The notes: a model not told the origin generated them from the sequence alone. A stretch of DNA of 22,393 nt from RGZA01 sp041917755 (GCA_041917755.1 JAYRWY010000014.1:1-22393), one strand, 5' to 3'; shown: positions 8,499-17,684, counted from the stretch's first letter. Translations and numbers: made by a program.

Positions 8499-9068
8499 TC
8501 ACTTACGGGCGCCCTTATTCCACATCTCGGCTAGCTCCGGGTCTTCCATCACTGCTGCTTTCAAATCGTCTAACAAGTCACGACGCTTGGCGGTGTACAT
8601 AAGATTATACCAATTCTGCCAGTATGCAGCACGCCACATGTCTTTAATATGTGTTCGCTCTGCCTCGTTCTGTACATCAGCATAATCATGCCACATCAAA
8701 ACTCGCTCCAAACCACCCACATTATCGGGATGCGCCACTACATCGGCAAATTTTAACGCCTCAAATGCATGACGGCGATTTCCCAGCGTAATATTTCGTA
8801 GATATGCAAGGCGCATCCATGCATATGGTTCAATTGGATTTTGGATAAGCAATAATTCCTGCTGTGTGCGCAAATCGGCATAGACCTTTATCCGCTCGGA
8901 GAAGCTCAAGGCAAAACTTTGATTCAGTCGATTAGCCAATTGATCATTTGCTGCTGCCACAGGCTTGAATGTACCAAACAAATTAACTGCGGCAAATCCA
9001 AGCAGGACCAAGGCCAACATCGCAAGCCCCGCGACATAAACCGATATTGTATTGTCCGCCTTGACCAT
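8499..9068 (-). CDS. Small membrane-anchored protein of unknown function, wzc-linked
   Basis: I do not recognise this protein of 189 residues. It has one strong N-terminal hydrophobic segment (about 10-30), then a largely helical, Trp/Tyr-rich domain. That domain has TPR-like helix pairs (for example PIEPYAWMRLAYLR, RHAFEALKFADVV) and probably faces the periplasm. I place the start at the ATG at 9068; an in-frame TTG at 9077 would add three residues. Either start lies 2-11 bases after the stop of the wzc-like gene, so the two are almost certainly co-transcribed and possibly translationally coupled. The linkage suggests an accessory role in polysaccharide assembly or export, but nothing in the sequence fixes a function. 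The stop is one base from the convergent polymerase-family gene. Confidence 0.75.
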   Translation of the reverse strand: MVKADNTISVYVAGLAMLALVLLGFAAVNLFGTFKPVAAANDQLANRLNQSFALSFSERIKVYADLRTQQELLLIQNPIEPYAWMRLAYLRNITLGNRRHAFEALKFADVVAHPDNVGGLERVLMWHDYADVQNEAERTHIKDMWRAAYWQNWYNLMYTAKRRDLLDDLKAAVMEDPELAEMWNKGARK

Positions 9069-9079
9069 GATCAGCAATA

Positions 9080-11227
9080 TTAGTTGGTATAATAGTCTTT
9101 ATATTTACCGTAGTAATAACCGTAATCGCCATAACCATATTGCTTTTGTTCTTCAAGGTTAACCTGGTTGAGCACTACACCGGCAACTTTCACATTATAG
9201 TCGGTTAAACGCTTGATACCCTGCATCACAACCTCGCGCGGGGTCGAAGTCCAACGCACCAAATAAACTGTTGTATCTACCAACTTGGAAACCACAGCAC
9301 TGTCAGATACCGCAATCACTGGCGGAGTATCGACCACAACAATATCATATCGTTCGCGTGCGACGGCTAATAACCGCTCCATCTGCTTTGATGCAAGCAA
9401 ATCGTGCGGATTGGGGGTCTTGGCTCTGGCAATGATCACATCCATGCCGCTAGCATCACGTTGGACGGCATCTTCCAATTGCACTTCACCGCTTAAGATG
9501 CGCGCCAAATCAGGCTTGCTCTTATCAAGACCTAACACGCTGTGCACGCGCGGGCGACGCATATCGGCATCAATTAGCAATACGCGGGCTCCTGACTTTG
9601 CCATCACGCGTCCAAATGACATAGAGAAAATGGTTTTACCTTCTCCTGGCAATGAACTGGTAATCATCATAACGCGGGGGGGAGTATCAACATTTGAGAA
9701 ATGCACAGCAGTGCGCACGCCGCGAATAGCCTCGGCATAAACCGATAATGGCTTATCCAATACATAATCTGTCGGCAATTGGTCACCGCAATCAATCAAT
9801 GGCACTATTCCAAGTCCGGCAACACCCAAATGGGTTTCCAAGCTGTTAAGATCACGAAAGCCGCGTTCCATATATTCAAGAATAAGCGCCACCCCGAACC
9901 CAAGCATGGTGCCCAGCACAAGGCTAAGCGCAAAAAAGATAACAGGATTTGGATAATACGCACGCAGTGCGGGCTCTGCTTTAGCCACAATACGGGCATC
10001 CGCCATTTGGAAATCTTGCTGTTCGGCGATCTGTTTAAAGCGTGATAAGAAACTTTCATACAACGTTTTATTGGCATCCGCTTCACGGCGAAGCTGACGC
10101 AACGCAACCATCGCCTGATCACCCTCACCCGTCTGGCTCTTTAAAGCAGCCATACCATCTTCCAGTCCCTTCACTTTGCTTCTTGCGATATCTAAATCGC
10201 TATCCGCACCGCTAAGTATTTTCTGGGTCTCTTCTTCTACCTTGGCAGAAATATCTCTAAGTTCGTTGTGAACATTAATCATGGTCGGGTGGCGGTTACC
10301 ATAACGCGCGGATAAATCAGCTTCTTTCCGGCGCACCTCCGCTAACTGGCCTTTCAGTTGCTGAATAAGTGGCGATGTCATAACAACAGATGCGGTTTTT
10401 CCATTTTGTTTTAAATTGGCAATGGTTTTTTGACGCGCCTCGGCCTGCGATAATTCCGCGCGCGCCTGGATAAGCTGAGTGCTAATATCATTAAGCTGCT
10501 TCTTGGTGATGGTTTCTTCATCAGCACCAACTAAGTTATGTGCCTGACGAAAATCTTCGACCGCTTTCTCACTTATGCGCAATTCTTCACGCAAGGTTTC
10601 CAATCGCTTACCGAGCCATTCATTTGCGCGTTGACTGGTATCAAATTTGACCTCCAGCTGATCTACTAAATATTGATCAGCAAATGCGTTTGCAATCTTT
10701 GCAGCACGCACCGGGTCGGTATCGCGGAAACGAATGACGATGCTATATGAACGTCCATCGTTATCAATCTCCAAATTCTTTTTTAATTTATCTGCGATTA
10801 ATGTGCGCTCTGCATTTTCATTGCCTGCTGCGTCTTCAGCATTGCGCTTCCATGGAATAAGTCTCGCCAGCCATCCAAGGCCTCGCAAATTGGAATTGAA
10901 ATCCGGATCCTCATTAAGTTTCAATTGCTTTTGAACTCGGTCAATCACTGCTCTGGATTCAATAATATCTATTTCAGAACGCACTGCCGAAGTATCTAAA
11001 GCCAAATTAGAAACCACAGCCTCCATATTGGTCACGCGGGTTTTACGGCTATCCATCATTACAACAGCTTCACTTACGTAACGTGGCGTAGACAGGAATG
11101 CGATGAGCATCGCAACCACAATAGTTGCCAACAAAATACGACCAATCAACATGGCGTTACGACGAACAAAGAACCAAATTTTGTGTAATTCGCCCGATGA
11201 AATAAAATCGTCTTGTTCTACATCCAT
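9080..11227 (-). CDS. Wzc/ExoP-type polysaccharide co-polymerase and tyrosine autokinase
   Basis: This 715-residue inner-membrane protein controls chain length and export of a Wzy-polymerised glycan. An N-terminal Wzz domain is bounded by membrane segments at about 25-46 and 428-451. The long periplasmic stretch between them is coiled-coil-rich (about 190-400). The PNP motif before TM2 (YYPNPV, about 424-429) is the usual co-polymerase signature. The cytoplasmic BY-kinase domain has Walker A SSLPGEGKT (524-532), Walker A' LIDADMRRP (551-559) and Walker B DIVVVDTPP (628-636). The C-terminal tail holds nine Tyr between 697 and 713, the autophosphorylation cluster expected for this family. Kinase and Wzz parts are fused, as in Proteobacteria, and all key residues are present. 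The small unknown gene follows at once. A terminator-like hairpin lies just upstream of the start. Confidence 0.95.
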   Translation of the reverse strand: MDVEQDDFISSGELHKIWFFVRRNAMLIGRILLATIVVAMLIAFLSTPRYVSEAVVMMDSRKTRVTNMEAVVSNLALDTSAVRSEIDIIESRAVIDRVQKQLKLNEDPDFNSNLRGLGWLARLIPWKRNAEDAAGNENAERTLIADKLKKNLEIDNDGRSYSIVIRFRDTDPVRAAKIANAFADQYLVDQLEVKFDTSQRANEWLGKRLETLREELRISEKAVEDFRQAHNLVGADEETITKKQLNDISTQLIQARAELSQAEARQKTIANLKQNGKTASVVMTSPLIQQLKGQLAEVRRKEADLSARYGNRHPTMINVHNELRDISAKVEEETQKILSGADSDLDIARSKVKGLEDGMAALKSQTGEGDQAMVALRQLRREADANKTLYESFLSRFKQIAEQQDFQMADARIVAKAEPALRAYYPNPVIFFALSLVLGTMLGFGVALILEYMERGFRDLNSLETHLGVAGLGIVPLIDCGDQLPTDYVLDKPLSVYAEAIRGVRTAVHFSNVDTPPRVMMITSSLPGEGKTIFSMSFGRVMAKSGARVLLIDADMRRPRVHSVLGLDKSKPDLARILSGEVQLEDAVQRDASGMDVIIARAKTPNPHDLLASKQMERLLAVARERYDIVVVDTPPVIAVSDSAVVSKLVDTTVYLVRWTSTPREVVMQGIKRLTDYNVKVAGVVLNQVNLEEQKQYGYGDYGYYYGKYKDYYTN

Positions 11228-11247
11228 ATTGGCATCTACCTGGCTAT

Positions 11248-11277
11248 AAAAATGCAGCTAATACCGCTGCATTTTTT
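11248..11277 (-). terminator. Intrinsic terminator-like hairpin in the leader of the wzc-like gene
   Basis: AATGCAGC (11251-11258) and GCTGCATT (11266-11273) form a perfect 8-bp stem with a 7-base loop. Flanking A and T runs extend it to about 11 bp. Both strands end in a T tract, so it could act in either direction. On the minus strand it lies after the GT4 gene at 11375-12490 and only about 20 bases before the wzc-like start. It may simply end the upstream transcript. It also sits too close to the start for a promoter to fit between them, so it may act as an attenuator. Confidence 0.75.
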
Positions 11278-11374
11278 GAAAAATGAAGAAAATTAAAGTC
11301 GGGAATATATATACACTGTGAAATAACTGCGCCACTTAAAAGAAGCGTGGATACTTTTGGCAATAAAACAAGAT

Positions 11375-12490
11375 TTACCGTGTTTGTTGCGTAATAATCC
11401 TATTAACTAAAGCCTTAAAATCATTACGGAAACGCTCAATTCCAAACCGCTCTGCATTCTTACGAATAACTGCTTTATCCATTCTGGATGCTATAGTTTC
11501 AAATCTACTTACCGCTCCCATCAATGCCTCAGGCGTCTGAGCATCAAAGAATAATCCTGTTACCCCGTCTTGTACGGTCTCAAGCGCCCCGCCCTTGCCA
11601 TAAGCGATAACTGGCGTGCCACATGCCTGCGCCTCCACGGGTACGATACCGAAATCTTCTTCCGCTGCAAAAACGAAGGCTTTCGCGCGCTGCATGTAAT
11701 CAATCAACACGGAACGCGGCTGATGTCCTAAAAATTCTACATTAGTTCCGGCCACCATCTCCGCTTGTTCTTTCTCTGGGCCATCACCAATTACTATTAA
11801 TCGCTTATCTGGCATATGAGAGAATGCCTCCACGATCATTGGGATTTTTTTATATGTTACACAGCGCGAAACAGTTAAATAAAATTGCTCTTTAGGTTTG
11901 TCTGCGATTACGAACTCATCCAGTGACACGGGCGGATAAATTACTTCTGCGTCACGCGCATAACACTTTTTAATACGCCGTGCGATAAAATTTGAATTCG
12001 CGATGAAATGGTCAACGCCATTCACAGTGCGATAATCCCACATCCGGATGTAATGAAGAATAACGCGCGCCAAGATACTCTTAATGCCTTTGGTCAATTT
12101 TGCTTCACGCAGATAGACATGCTGCAAGTCCCACGCATAACGTATAGGGCTATGAACGTATGATACATGCAACTGATTGGGTCCGGTTATCACGCCTTTT
12201 GCAACGGCATGCGATGAACTTATGATCAAATCATAGCCTGATAAATCAAACTGCTCTACTGCCAGTGGCATAAACGGCAAATAGGCTCGATAGTTCTTTT
12301 TAGCCAACGGAAAATTTTGAATAAAACTGGTCTTACACACCGAGCCATTTAATAAACGGCTATGTTCAGGGCTTAAAAAATTAACAAGGGTATATACATC
12401 TGCGCCTGGATAGATAAGCAAAAGCTGCTCAAGTACCGCTTCCGCCCCAGCCTTGGTAACAAGCCAGTCATGTATAATTGCAACCCGCAT
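11375..12490 (-). CDS. GT4 family glycosyltransferase (WbaZ-like)
   Basis: This cytoplasmic, retaining GT-B glycosyltransferase has 371 residues, the normal size for the family. The N-terminal domain begins with MRVAIIHDWL and a glycine/alanine-rich acceptor-side loop. The segment VSYVHSPIRYAWD (109-121) is typical of the mannosyltransferase-type WbaZ group. The C-terminal donor-binding domain has the E-x7-E motif EDFGIVPVE (E278, E286) followed by ACGTPVIAYGKGGALE. It presumably adds a hexose, perhaps mannose, to the lipid-linked repeat unit, but donor and acceptor cannot be read from sequence. The gene lies 147 bases upstream of the wzc-like gene on the same strand, separated by a terminator-like hairpin. 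It is divergent from the next glycosyltransferase, and a TATAAT box lies just upstream of its start. Confidence 0.92.
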   Translation of the reverse strand: MRVAIIHDWLVTKAGAEAVLEQLLLIYPGADVYTLVNFLSPEHSRLLNGSVCKTSFIQNFPLAKKNYRAYLPFMPLAVEQFDLSGYDLIISSSHAVAKGVITGPNQLHVSYVHSPIRYAWDLQHVYLREAKLTKGIKSILARVILHYIRMWDYRTVNGVDHFIANSNFIARRIKKCYARDAEVIYPPVSLDEFVIADKPKEQFYLTVSRCVTYKKIPMIVEAFSHMPDKRLIVIGDGPEKEQAEMVAGTNVEFLGHQPRSVLIDYMQRAKAFVFAAEEDFGIVPVEAQACGTPVIAYGKGGALETVQDGVTGLFFDAQTPEALMGAVSRFETIASRMDKAVIRKNAERFGIERFRNDFKALVNRIITQQTR

Positions 12491-12524
12491 CGCTCAAGAA
12501 CCTAATAAGATTTTAGTAATCAGC

Positions 12525-12530
12525 ATTATA
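12525..12530 (-). promoter_or_regulatory. Candidate -10 box for the leftward GT4 gene
   Basis: Read on the minus strand, these bases are an exact TATAAT about 35 bases before the ATG at 12490. No good -35 hexamer stands at 17-18 bases upstream (best is ATAGCA). The position in a 100-base divergent gap supports it. The rightward promoter for the GT4 gene at 12591 must share the same gap, but only weak matches such as TTGCTA with TACCAT are seen. Confidence 0.45.
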
Positions 12531-12590
12531 GCTTTACCACAATACTTTGCTATCATCTGACACATCTAATTACCATAGAATTGAGCAGAT

Positions 12591-13691
12591 TTGCAAAACT
12601 CGACGAAAAGAATAGTCATCAATGGGCGTTTTTTAACCCAAGGACTTACAGGCGTGCAACGTGTTGCGCACGAGATTGTGCATGCATTTGACCAATTGTT
12701 ATCCGACCGCCAACTCCCCGCTGAACTGCAAGCAGTGCAATGGGTTATTCTTACACCCAAAGACACTAGCCAATGCCTTTCCTTAAAAACAATAACCGTT
12801 CAGGAAACCGGGCATTTGAAAGGTCACGCATGGGAGCAGATTGACTTATATCTTGCCGCTCGTAATGACACTTTACTGAATTTTTGCAATTCAGGCCCGA
12901 TTTTTCATTCGCGCCAGTTCGTGATGATCCATGATGCCTGCGTGTACCGGCGCCCTGTATTTTATGGGGCAGTCTATCGGTTGGTGCACCAAACGCTCGG
13001 TAAATTACTTGCACAACATGCATCCATTGGAACCGTATCGGATTTTTCACGCAAAGAACTCGAAGACATCTTCAAGCTTCCTCCATTATCTATCGGTGTG
13101 TTTTATAATGGCGTTGATCACATGCAACGCGCCGTGCCCGACTTGCGTATTATCGATAAACTGAATTTATCCAACAGCAATTTTTTTCTCTGCATTGGCT
13201 CTCTAACTAAAAACAAAAACGTTCAAGTGGCAATTGATGCGCTCCATCAACTTGGCCCGACAAATGCACGGTTAGTGATTGTTGGCGGCGGCAATAACCG
13301 CATCTTTGGCGAAGTACAATCAGGCCATTCACAAAATGTAATATTCACAGGACGCCTCAGCGATCAGGAAATTGCCGCTCTGCTTACAACTGCAACCGCT
13401 TTTATATTTCCAAGCATTTATGAAGGCTTTGGCCTACCTCCGCTCGAAGCGATATACATGGGTTGCCCGGTTTTGGCATCAAAAATACAAGCAGTTGAAG
13501 AAGTATGCGGAGACAACATCACTTACTTTAATGTGAATGACAGCACTCAACTCAGTAAGCTAATGATTAATATCCTGAATAAACCGTCAGACTTTGCAAC
13601 GAACAAAGCTGCGACTTATGAATTGTTAAGTAAATATACATGGAAGAATACAGCCATGAACCTTGCGCAACATATCATCAATAAAAAGTAA
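12591..13691 (+). CDS. GT4 family glycosyltransferase, TTG start
   Basis: This 366-residue GT-B glycosyltransferase opens with IVINGRFLTQGLTGVQRVA, the usual N-terminal loop of GT4 enzymes in exopolysaccharide clusters. The C-terminal domain has FLCIGSLTKNKN (199-210), then the E-x7-E motif EGFGLPPLE (E278, E286) and MGCPVLAS. It is predicted to act in the cytoplasm on the lipid-linked repeat unit; the sugar is unknown. The start must be the TTG at 12591. An in-frame TGA lies at 12582-12584 and no ATG or GTG follows until a GTG inside the conserved loop. No strong Shine-Dalgarno precedes it, so translation may be weak. The secreted hydrolase gene follows after 6 bases, making a two-gene unit. 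Confidence 0.9.
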   Translation: MQNSTKRIVINGRFLTQGLTGVQRVAHEIVHAFDQLLSDRQLPAELQAVQWVILTPKDTSQCLSLKTITVQETGHLKGHAWEQIDLYLAARNDTLLNFCNSGPIFHSRQFVMIHDACVYRRPVFYGAVYRLVHQTLGKLLAQHASIGTVSDFSRKELEDIFKLPPLSIGVFYNGVDHMQRAVPDLRIIDKLNLSNSNFFLCIGSLTKNKNVQVAIDALHQLGPTNARLVIVGGGNNRIFGEVQSGHSQNVIFTGRLSDQEIAALLTTATAFIFPSIYEGFGLPPLEAIYMGCPVLASKIQAVEEVCGDNITYFNVNDSTQLSKLMINILNKPSDFATNKAATYELLSKYTWKNTAMNLAQHIINKK

Positions 13692-13697
13692 TCTAAC

Positions 13698-14966
13698 ATG
13701 AACGCTAATTTAATCCGGGCCGTTTTCTGCTTAGTGGTTCTGTTTGCACCACCCTGCACCGCTGCATCATTGCGCACAACGACCATTCCAGACAACATTG
13801 GTGTAAATATCCACTTTGTTGACATAAACGTGGATGAACACGTTGCACTACTCAAGCAAGCTGGCTTCGGCTGGGTGCGTGCCGATCTCCCTTGGTCGAC
13901 CATTGAAGCAAAAAAAGGAATCTATAATTTTTCACGCTACGACAAACTTGTTAGTGCACTGGAAGAAGCAGGCATAAAAATATTATTTATTCTCGATTAT
14001 ACCAATCCACATTACGACAATAACCTATCTCCTTATACGGTGGAAGGCCGCCAGGGTTTTCTAAACTTTGTTCAACAAGCCGCCTTGCACTTTTCTAGCA
14101 AGGACATTGCCTGGGAAATATATAACGAGCCAAACTGGGTCTATTGGAAACCAAGTCCACACGTACAAAACTACATCGCGCTTGCACGAGAAGTCACTCA
14201 ATTACTTAAACGCACAGCACCACATCAATCAATCATAGGACCCGCAATAGCATGTGGCTACTCGAATAAAGATAGAAAAGCAGCTGGTTATGCCTACCTC
14301 AATCAAGTTCTGAAAGACAAATTTTTAAAAAATATGAATGGCGTATCCATTCATCCATACATGTTTCCTAAAAATCCCGAAGCTGTGTATGACGAAATAC
14401 CATCACTCAATGCAACCTTGAGAACTCACCGTGTGACCGCTCCATTAATTTTCAGTGAATGGGGCTACAACAATTCAACACATGGAATTGATGAAGCACT
14501 GCAAGCGAACTACGCTGTGCGCTCGTTTTTGATTGCCTCATCGCTCAATATGCCTTTTAGCATTCTATATAGTTGGCAAGATGCCGGCACGGATGAAGAT
14601 GACCGGGAACATAACTATGGCGTTATTCGCCATGGCACACCAAATCCAGACGACGAGGACATTAAAAAACCGTCATACTCTGCCATTCACATATTGACTA
14701 CGACGTTCAATGGCTATCGTTTCGATAGAATTCTGCATCACAAGAATAATATATACAATCTACGCTTCAAAAAAGATAAGCAATCTGGTTTTGCATTATG
14801 GTCCGCGAACAATAGTACGGACACCTATTCCTATACCCTTCCAAATGGCGTATGGAAAATCACATCAGTCACAGGTAAAGAAACAACAGTTATAAGCGAT
14901 GGCAAGATACCAACATCTATAATTTTGACTGGAGCTCCACTACTCGTCACACAATCCGTAGATTAG
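13698..14966 (+). CDS. Secreted GH39/PslG-like glycoside hydrolase
   Basis: This 422-residue protein has a signal peptide (about 1-23, ending TAA-S) and a TIM-barrel glycosidase domain. WVRADLPWSTIE (59-70) and an N-terminal strand pattern resemble clan GH-A families. The acid/base Glu is E144 in YNEPN and the nucleophile is E254 in IFSEWGY, so the active site looks intact. HPYMF at 219-223 supplies the conserved active-site His. Size, secretion and locus context resemble PslG of Pseudomonas aeruginosa, a GH39 endoglycosidase that trims polysaccharide in the periplasm during Psl assembly. GH5 or another GH-A family is the main alternative. Such enzymes can clear mislocalised polymer or adjust chain length; which applies here is inference. 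It follows a GT4 gene by 6 bases, and its end overlaps the convergent wzx-like gene by 4 bases. Confidence 0.85.
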   Translation: MNANLIRAVFCLVVLFAPPCTAASLRTTTIPDNIGVNIHFVDINVDEHVALLKQAGFGWVRADLPWSTIEAKKGIYNFSRYDKLVSALEEAGIKILFILDYTNPHYDNNLSPYTVEGRQGFLNFVQQAALHFSSKDIAWEIYNEPNWVYWKPSPHVQNYIALAREVTQLLKRTAPHQSIIGPAIACGYSNKDRKAAGYAYLNQVLKDKFLKNMNGVSIHPYMFPKNPEAVYDEIPSLNATLRTHRVTAPLIFSEWGYNNSTHGIDEALQANYAVRSFLIASSLNMPFSILYSWQDAGTDEDDREHNYGVIRHGTPNPDDEDIKKPSYSAIHILTTTFNGYRFDRILHHKNNIYNLRFKKDKQSGFALWSANNSTDTYSYTLPNGVWKITSVTGKETTVISDGKIPTSIILTGAPLLVTQSVD

Positions 14967-16390
14967 CTGATATATAACCTGAGCTTATTCATCAACATAG
15001 TCCTTACACCCAGGTGATTGACTGCAAATAGTATGGTGGCATACGCGATGCCACCAGCAAATATACGTCCAATCAACATCAAACTATTTTCTGGCCAATC
15101 CAAACCAACCACAACCGACATAATCAAGGTCGCGCCAGCAACAATCATAATCTCGCGCACCGGAAGATGCATTTGGAACTTTCCTCTCAACCCATGCAAC
15201 GTCATAAAACCACCAATGAGGTGCGCCAAGAGCAAACCGTACACAATTCCCTTTCCGGCATAATCTGGAACGAGCACAACCCACGCTGCAAGCGCGACAC
15301 CTGCGGCCGCCATAAATGGTACCAATAATAGTTTTGTTGTTTTTAATAGATGGTAAGGTTGCTCCAGATAAAAGCTTCGTAAAATTTGCATGACAGCGGC
15401 CGCTGATAAGTACGGCATTAAATCAATAGCCGCAGCCTGCACAGCTTCACCCAACAAAAGTTTTGCAATAGGTGCAGAAACCAATGAGATACCCGCCGCA
15501 ACAGGAAATAATATGGTTATTAAGACTACCAAACTGAGCTTAATTCGCTGTTCCGCTGCTGACAAACCATCACGTTCATAAGCTTGGATATTTAAATTGT
15601 ATGCGGCCAAATTTATACCAGACGCCAACATTTGTAGCACACGCTGCGTAAGATCACTCGCAGCTGCGTAAGCGCCAACAATCGCCGCTCCATGAAAATG
15701 GCTTATGACATATCTATCAGCCACTGATAAGAACAGCATGGTTGCAGTATTAAATATAATCGGCAATCCGAATGTCATTAAAATGGAGAGGCTGTCCTTG
15801 CTCGGCAAGACAGGACGCAAAGTTCTCCATTCGGAATTGCGCCATAAACCGTATCCAATCACGCAAAGATTGGCGAGCGACATTCCTGCCAATAATCCAT
15901 AAAACTGCTGGGTATATATTGCAGCCAAGGCACCAAATAAAAGTGAAAGACACCCTCTAACCATTTGCATGCTTGCAAATAGGGCTGGCTTCAATGTGGC
16001 ACGCGCCAGGGAAAGAAACATTTCAGATACAGCATAGCTTGCTGAAAACATTCCCACACCAATCCAACCATGGGCAGGAAACCACAGGTTAACATTCAAT
16101 CCATAGGCAGCGCCTGTTGAGATCAGGATGATACAAACAAACAAAAGATATAATGCCAAACTGGCTGATAAAATCTGCGCACCCACCTCACTTTGGCTAA
16201 ACCGCATAAGGGAGATGCGTTGCCACTCAAATGAAACCAAGGCGATAAAAATTGCCGCGCTATAGCATAAGGAATAATAGCCATAAGCTTCTGCGCTTAG
16301 AATATGCGTGTAAAGTGAAACCGCTACAAAACCCAACAAGCCATTGAATAAAAGCACGGCCGAATAAATGAGTGAGTGTTTTAATAGCAT
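14963..16390 (-). CDS. Wzx-type oligosaccharide flippase (MOP superfamily)
   Basis: This 475-residue integral membrane protein has roughly 12-14 hydrophobic segments and almost no soluble loop. The pattern is that of polysaccharide transporters (PST/MATE-like). The N-terminal LIYSAVLLFNGLLGFVAVSLYTHILSAEAYG segment is typical of Wzx proteins, followed by amphipathic repeats of the same 6+6 helix layout. It would flip the undecaprenyl-diphosphate-linked repeat unit from the cytoplasmic to the periplasmic leaflet. The ATG at 16388-16390 follows the stop of the acyltransferase gene by only 3 bases, so the two form an operon. The AAGGA next to the start is too close to be an ideal ribosome site. 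The stop overlaps the convergent hydrolase gene by 4 bases. Substrate cannot be predicted, because Wzx sequences diverge quickly. Confidence 0.88.
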   Translation of the reverse strand: MLLKHSLIYSAVLLFNGLLGFVAVSLYTHILSAEAYGYYSLCYSAAIFIALVSFEWQRISLMRFSQSEVGAQILSASLALYLLFVCIILISTGAAYGLNVNLWFPAHGWIGVGMFSASYAVSEMFLSLARATLKPALFASMQMVRGCLSLLFGALAAIYTQQFYGLLAGMSLANLCVIGYGLWRNSEWRTLRPVLPSKDSLSILMTFGLPIIFNTATMLFLSVADRYVISHFHGAAIVGAYAAASDLTQRVLQMLASGINLAAYNLNIQAYERDGLSAAEQRIKLSLVVLITILFPVAAGISLVSAPIAKLLLGEAVQAAAIDLMPYLSAAAVMQILRSFYLEQPYHLLKTTKLLLVPFMAAAGVALAAWVVLVPDYAGKGIVYGLLLAHLIGGFMTLHGLRGKFQMHLPVREIMIVAGATLIMSVVVGLDWPENSLMLIGRIFAGGIAYATILFAVNHLGVRTMLMNKLRLYIS

Positions 16391-16393
16391 TCC

Positions 16394-17515
16394 TTACTTT
16401 ACCTTTTTGCTCCACAGCAGTATTGGCTGTTCAAGATAACGATGGGATAGCGTAGCCATAAATATGGTAACTACCCATACAAATATAAAGACTAATGGTC
16501 TATATGGTATCTGCATGTCGGCTGGTTTCATGACATAATAGTGAACGAACCAAAGCACTAAGCCATGATACAAGTATCCGCCATATGATATTCGCCCGAC
16601 ATAGCTCAGTATTGGATGAGCAAATATTTTTGTGATTTGGCTACCTATAATCCCATGAATTAAGACAGTCGCCGCAACCATATCCACTACTATGTATACA
16701 ATATGCTCTCGCCCCTGACCAACCACTACTCCAGAAACAATATTATAAAATTGGGCCATACCGGTTGCGCCAGTGTTGCGATTAACTAGCACATACGCCA
16801 GGAAGTAAGCCATAGAAGCAATGAATGTAATCAAACTGAGATTTTTGACAAACTTTGGATTATTGATCAGATGTTTTTCAAAATTTGCAATTAGTGCGCC
16901 TAATAAAAAGGCATCAAACTGAGCAAATGACGCCATATAGCCCCCAAGCGCAATCCATTTAGGGTCAGGATTATGCCGCTCCAGCCACACATAAAAAAGC
17001 GCCCTTATAATTGGCCCCAGTCCAATCAAAATCCACAGGCTGGCTTTATACCACCGTGCCGGCATGAATAAGAACAACAAAGGATAAAAGACATAAAACT
17101 GTTCTTCTACACTTATGGTCCATAAATGCTGCATTGCGGGCATTGCTGTTTCTAAATTGGCCCAATCGAAAATCATCTGCCAGTTGTAAGTAAACGTAAG
17201 TAAGTACGGCAGTATCTTTAGATTTTCTGGATAACCGTACGCCACACATACGATAGAAAATACACCGATAAAAAATACATAAACAGGAACAATTCGAAAA
17301 AACCTTCGACGCATGAATTGGTAATATTCATGAAACGGACCATTTAAAGGCTCAGTGCTATTTAGAAAATTACGCGTAATGACATATCCAGAAATTAAAA
17401 AAAACAGCCAAACTCCTGTCCAGCCAAATGGTAAAATTCCACAATGCTGTGCAATTACCATCGTCATAGCGACCGCACGCATTCCATCGATTTCATTAAT
17501 TCGCTTGAGCTCCAT
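16394..17515 (-). CDS. Acyltransferase-3 family membrane protein (OafA/YrhL-like)
   Basis: This 373-residue protein has about ten membrane segments and is a typical stand-alone acyltransferase-3 (AT3) domain without a C-terminal SGNH domain. The N-terminus ELKRINEIDGMRAVAM and the family R-x10-H signature (R13 and H24 in AQHC) are present, and FFLISGYVITRNF follows. Such enzymes move an acyl group, usually acetyl, across the inner membrane onto a glycan. The likely target is the surface polysaccharide. I chose the ATG at 17515 because GAAGG lies five bases upstream and family members begin this way. The frame stays open to a GTG at 17548, which would add an unlikely MLQMELKLKVV extension. It is the first gene of a two-gene unit with wzx. 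Confidence 0.92.
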   Translation of the reverse strand: MELKRINEIDGMRAVAMTMVIAQHCGILPFGWTGVWLFFLISGYVITRNFLNSTEPLNGPFHEYYQFMRRRFFRIVPVYVFFIGVFSIVCVAYGYPENLKILPYLLTFTYNWQMIFDWANLETAMPAMQHLWTISVEEQFYVFYPLLFLFMPARWYKASLWILIGLGPIIRALFYVWLERHNPDPKWIALGGYMASFAQFDAFLLGALIANFEKHLINNPKFVKNLSLITFIASMAYFLAYVLVNRNTGATGMAQFYNIVSGVVVGQGREHIVYIVVDMVAATVLIHGIIGSQITKIFAHPILSYVGRISYGGYLYHGLVLWFVHYYVMKPADMQIPYRPLVFIFVWVVTIFMATLSHRYLEQPILLWSKKVK

Positions 17516-17520
17516 AACAA

Positions 17521-17525
17521 CCTTC
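17521..17525 (-). promoter_or_regulatory. Shine-Dalgarno that decides the acyltransferase start
   Basis: On the minus strand these bases read GAAGG, five bases before the ATG at 17515. It is the clearest ribosome-binding site I saw in the window and argues against the upstream GTG at 17548. Confidence 0.65.
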
Positions 17526-17684
17526 AGCTTCAATTCCATTTGCAGCACGCATACACTATTTTGAGTGCTTATAATATCTAATATTTAGGGGATATTTATT
17601 GTTATATTTTCAAAGTTCCATGCAGCTATCATGACCTCTTAATCCAATTGTTATGCGCCCTTAAATCCACCTTGCCTATGCTTG

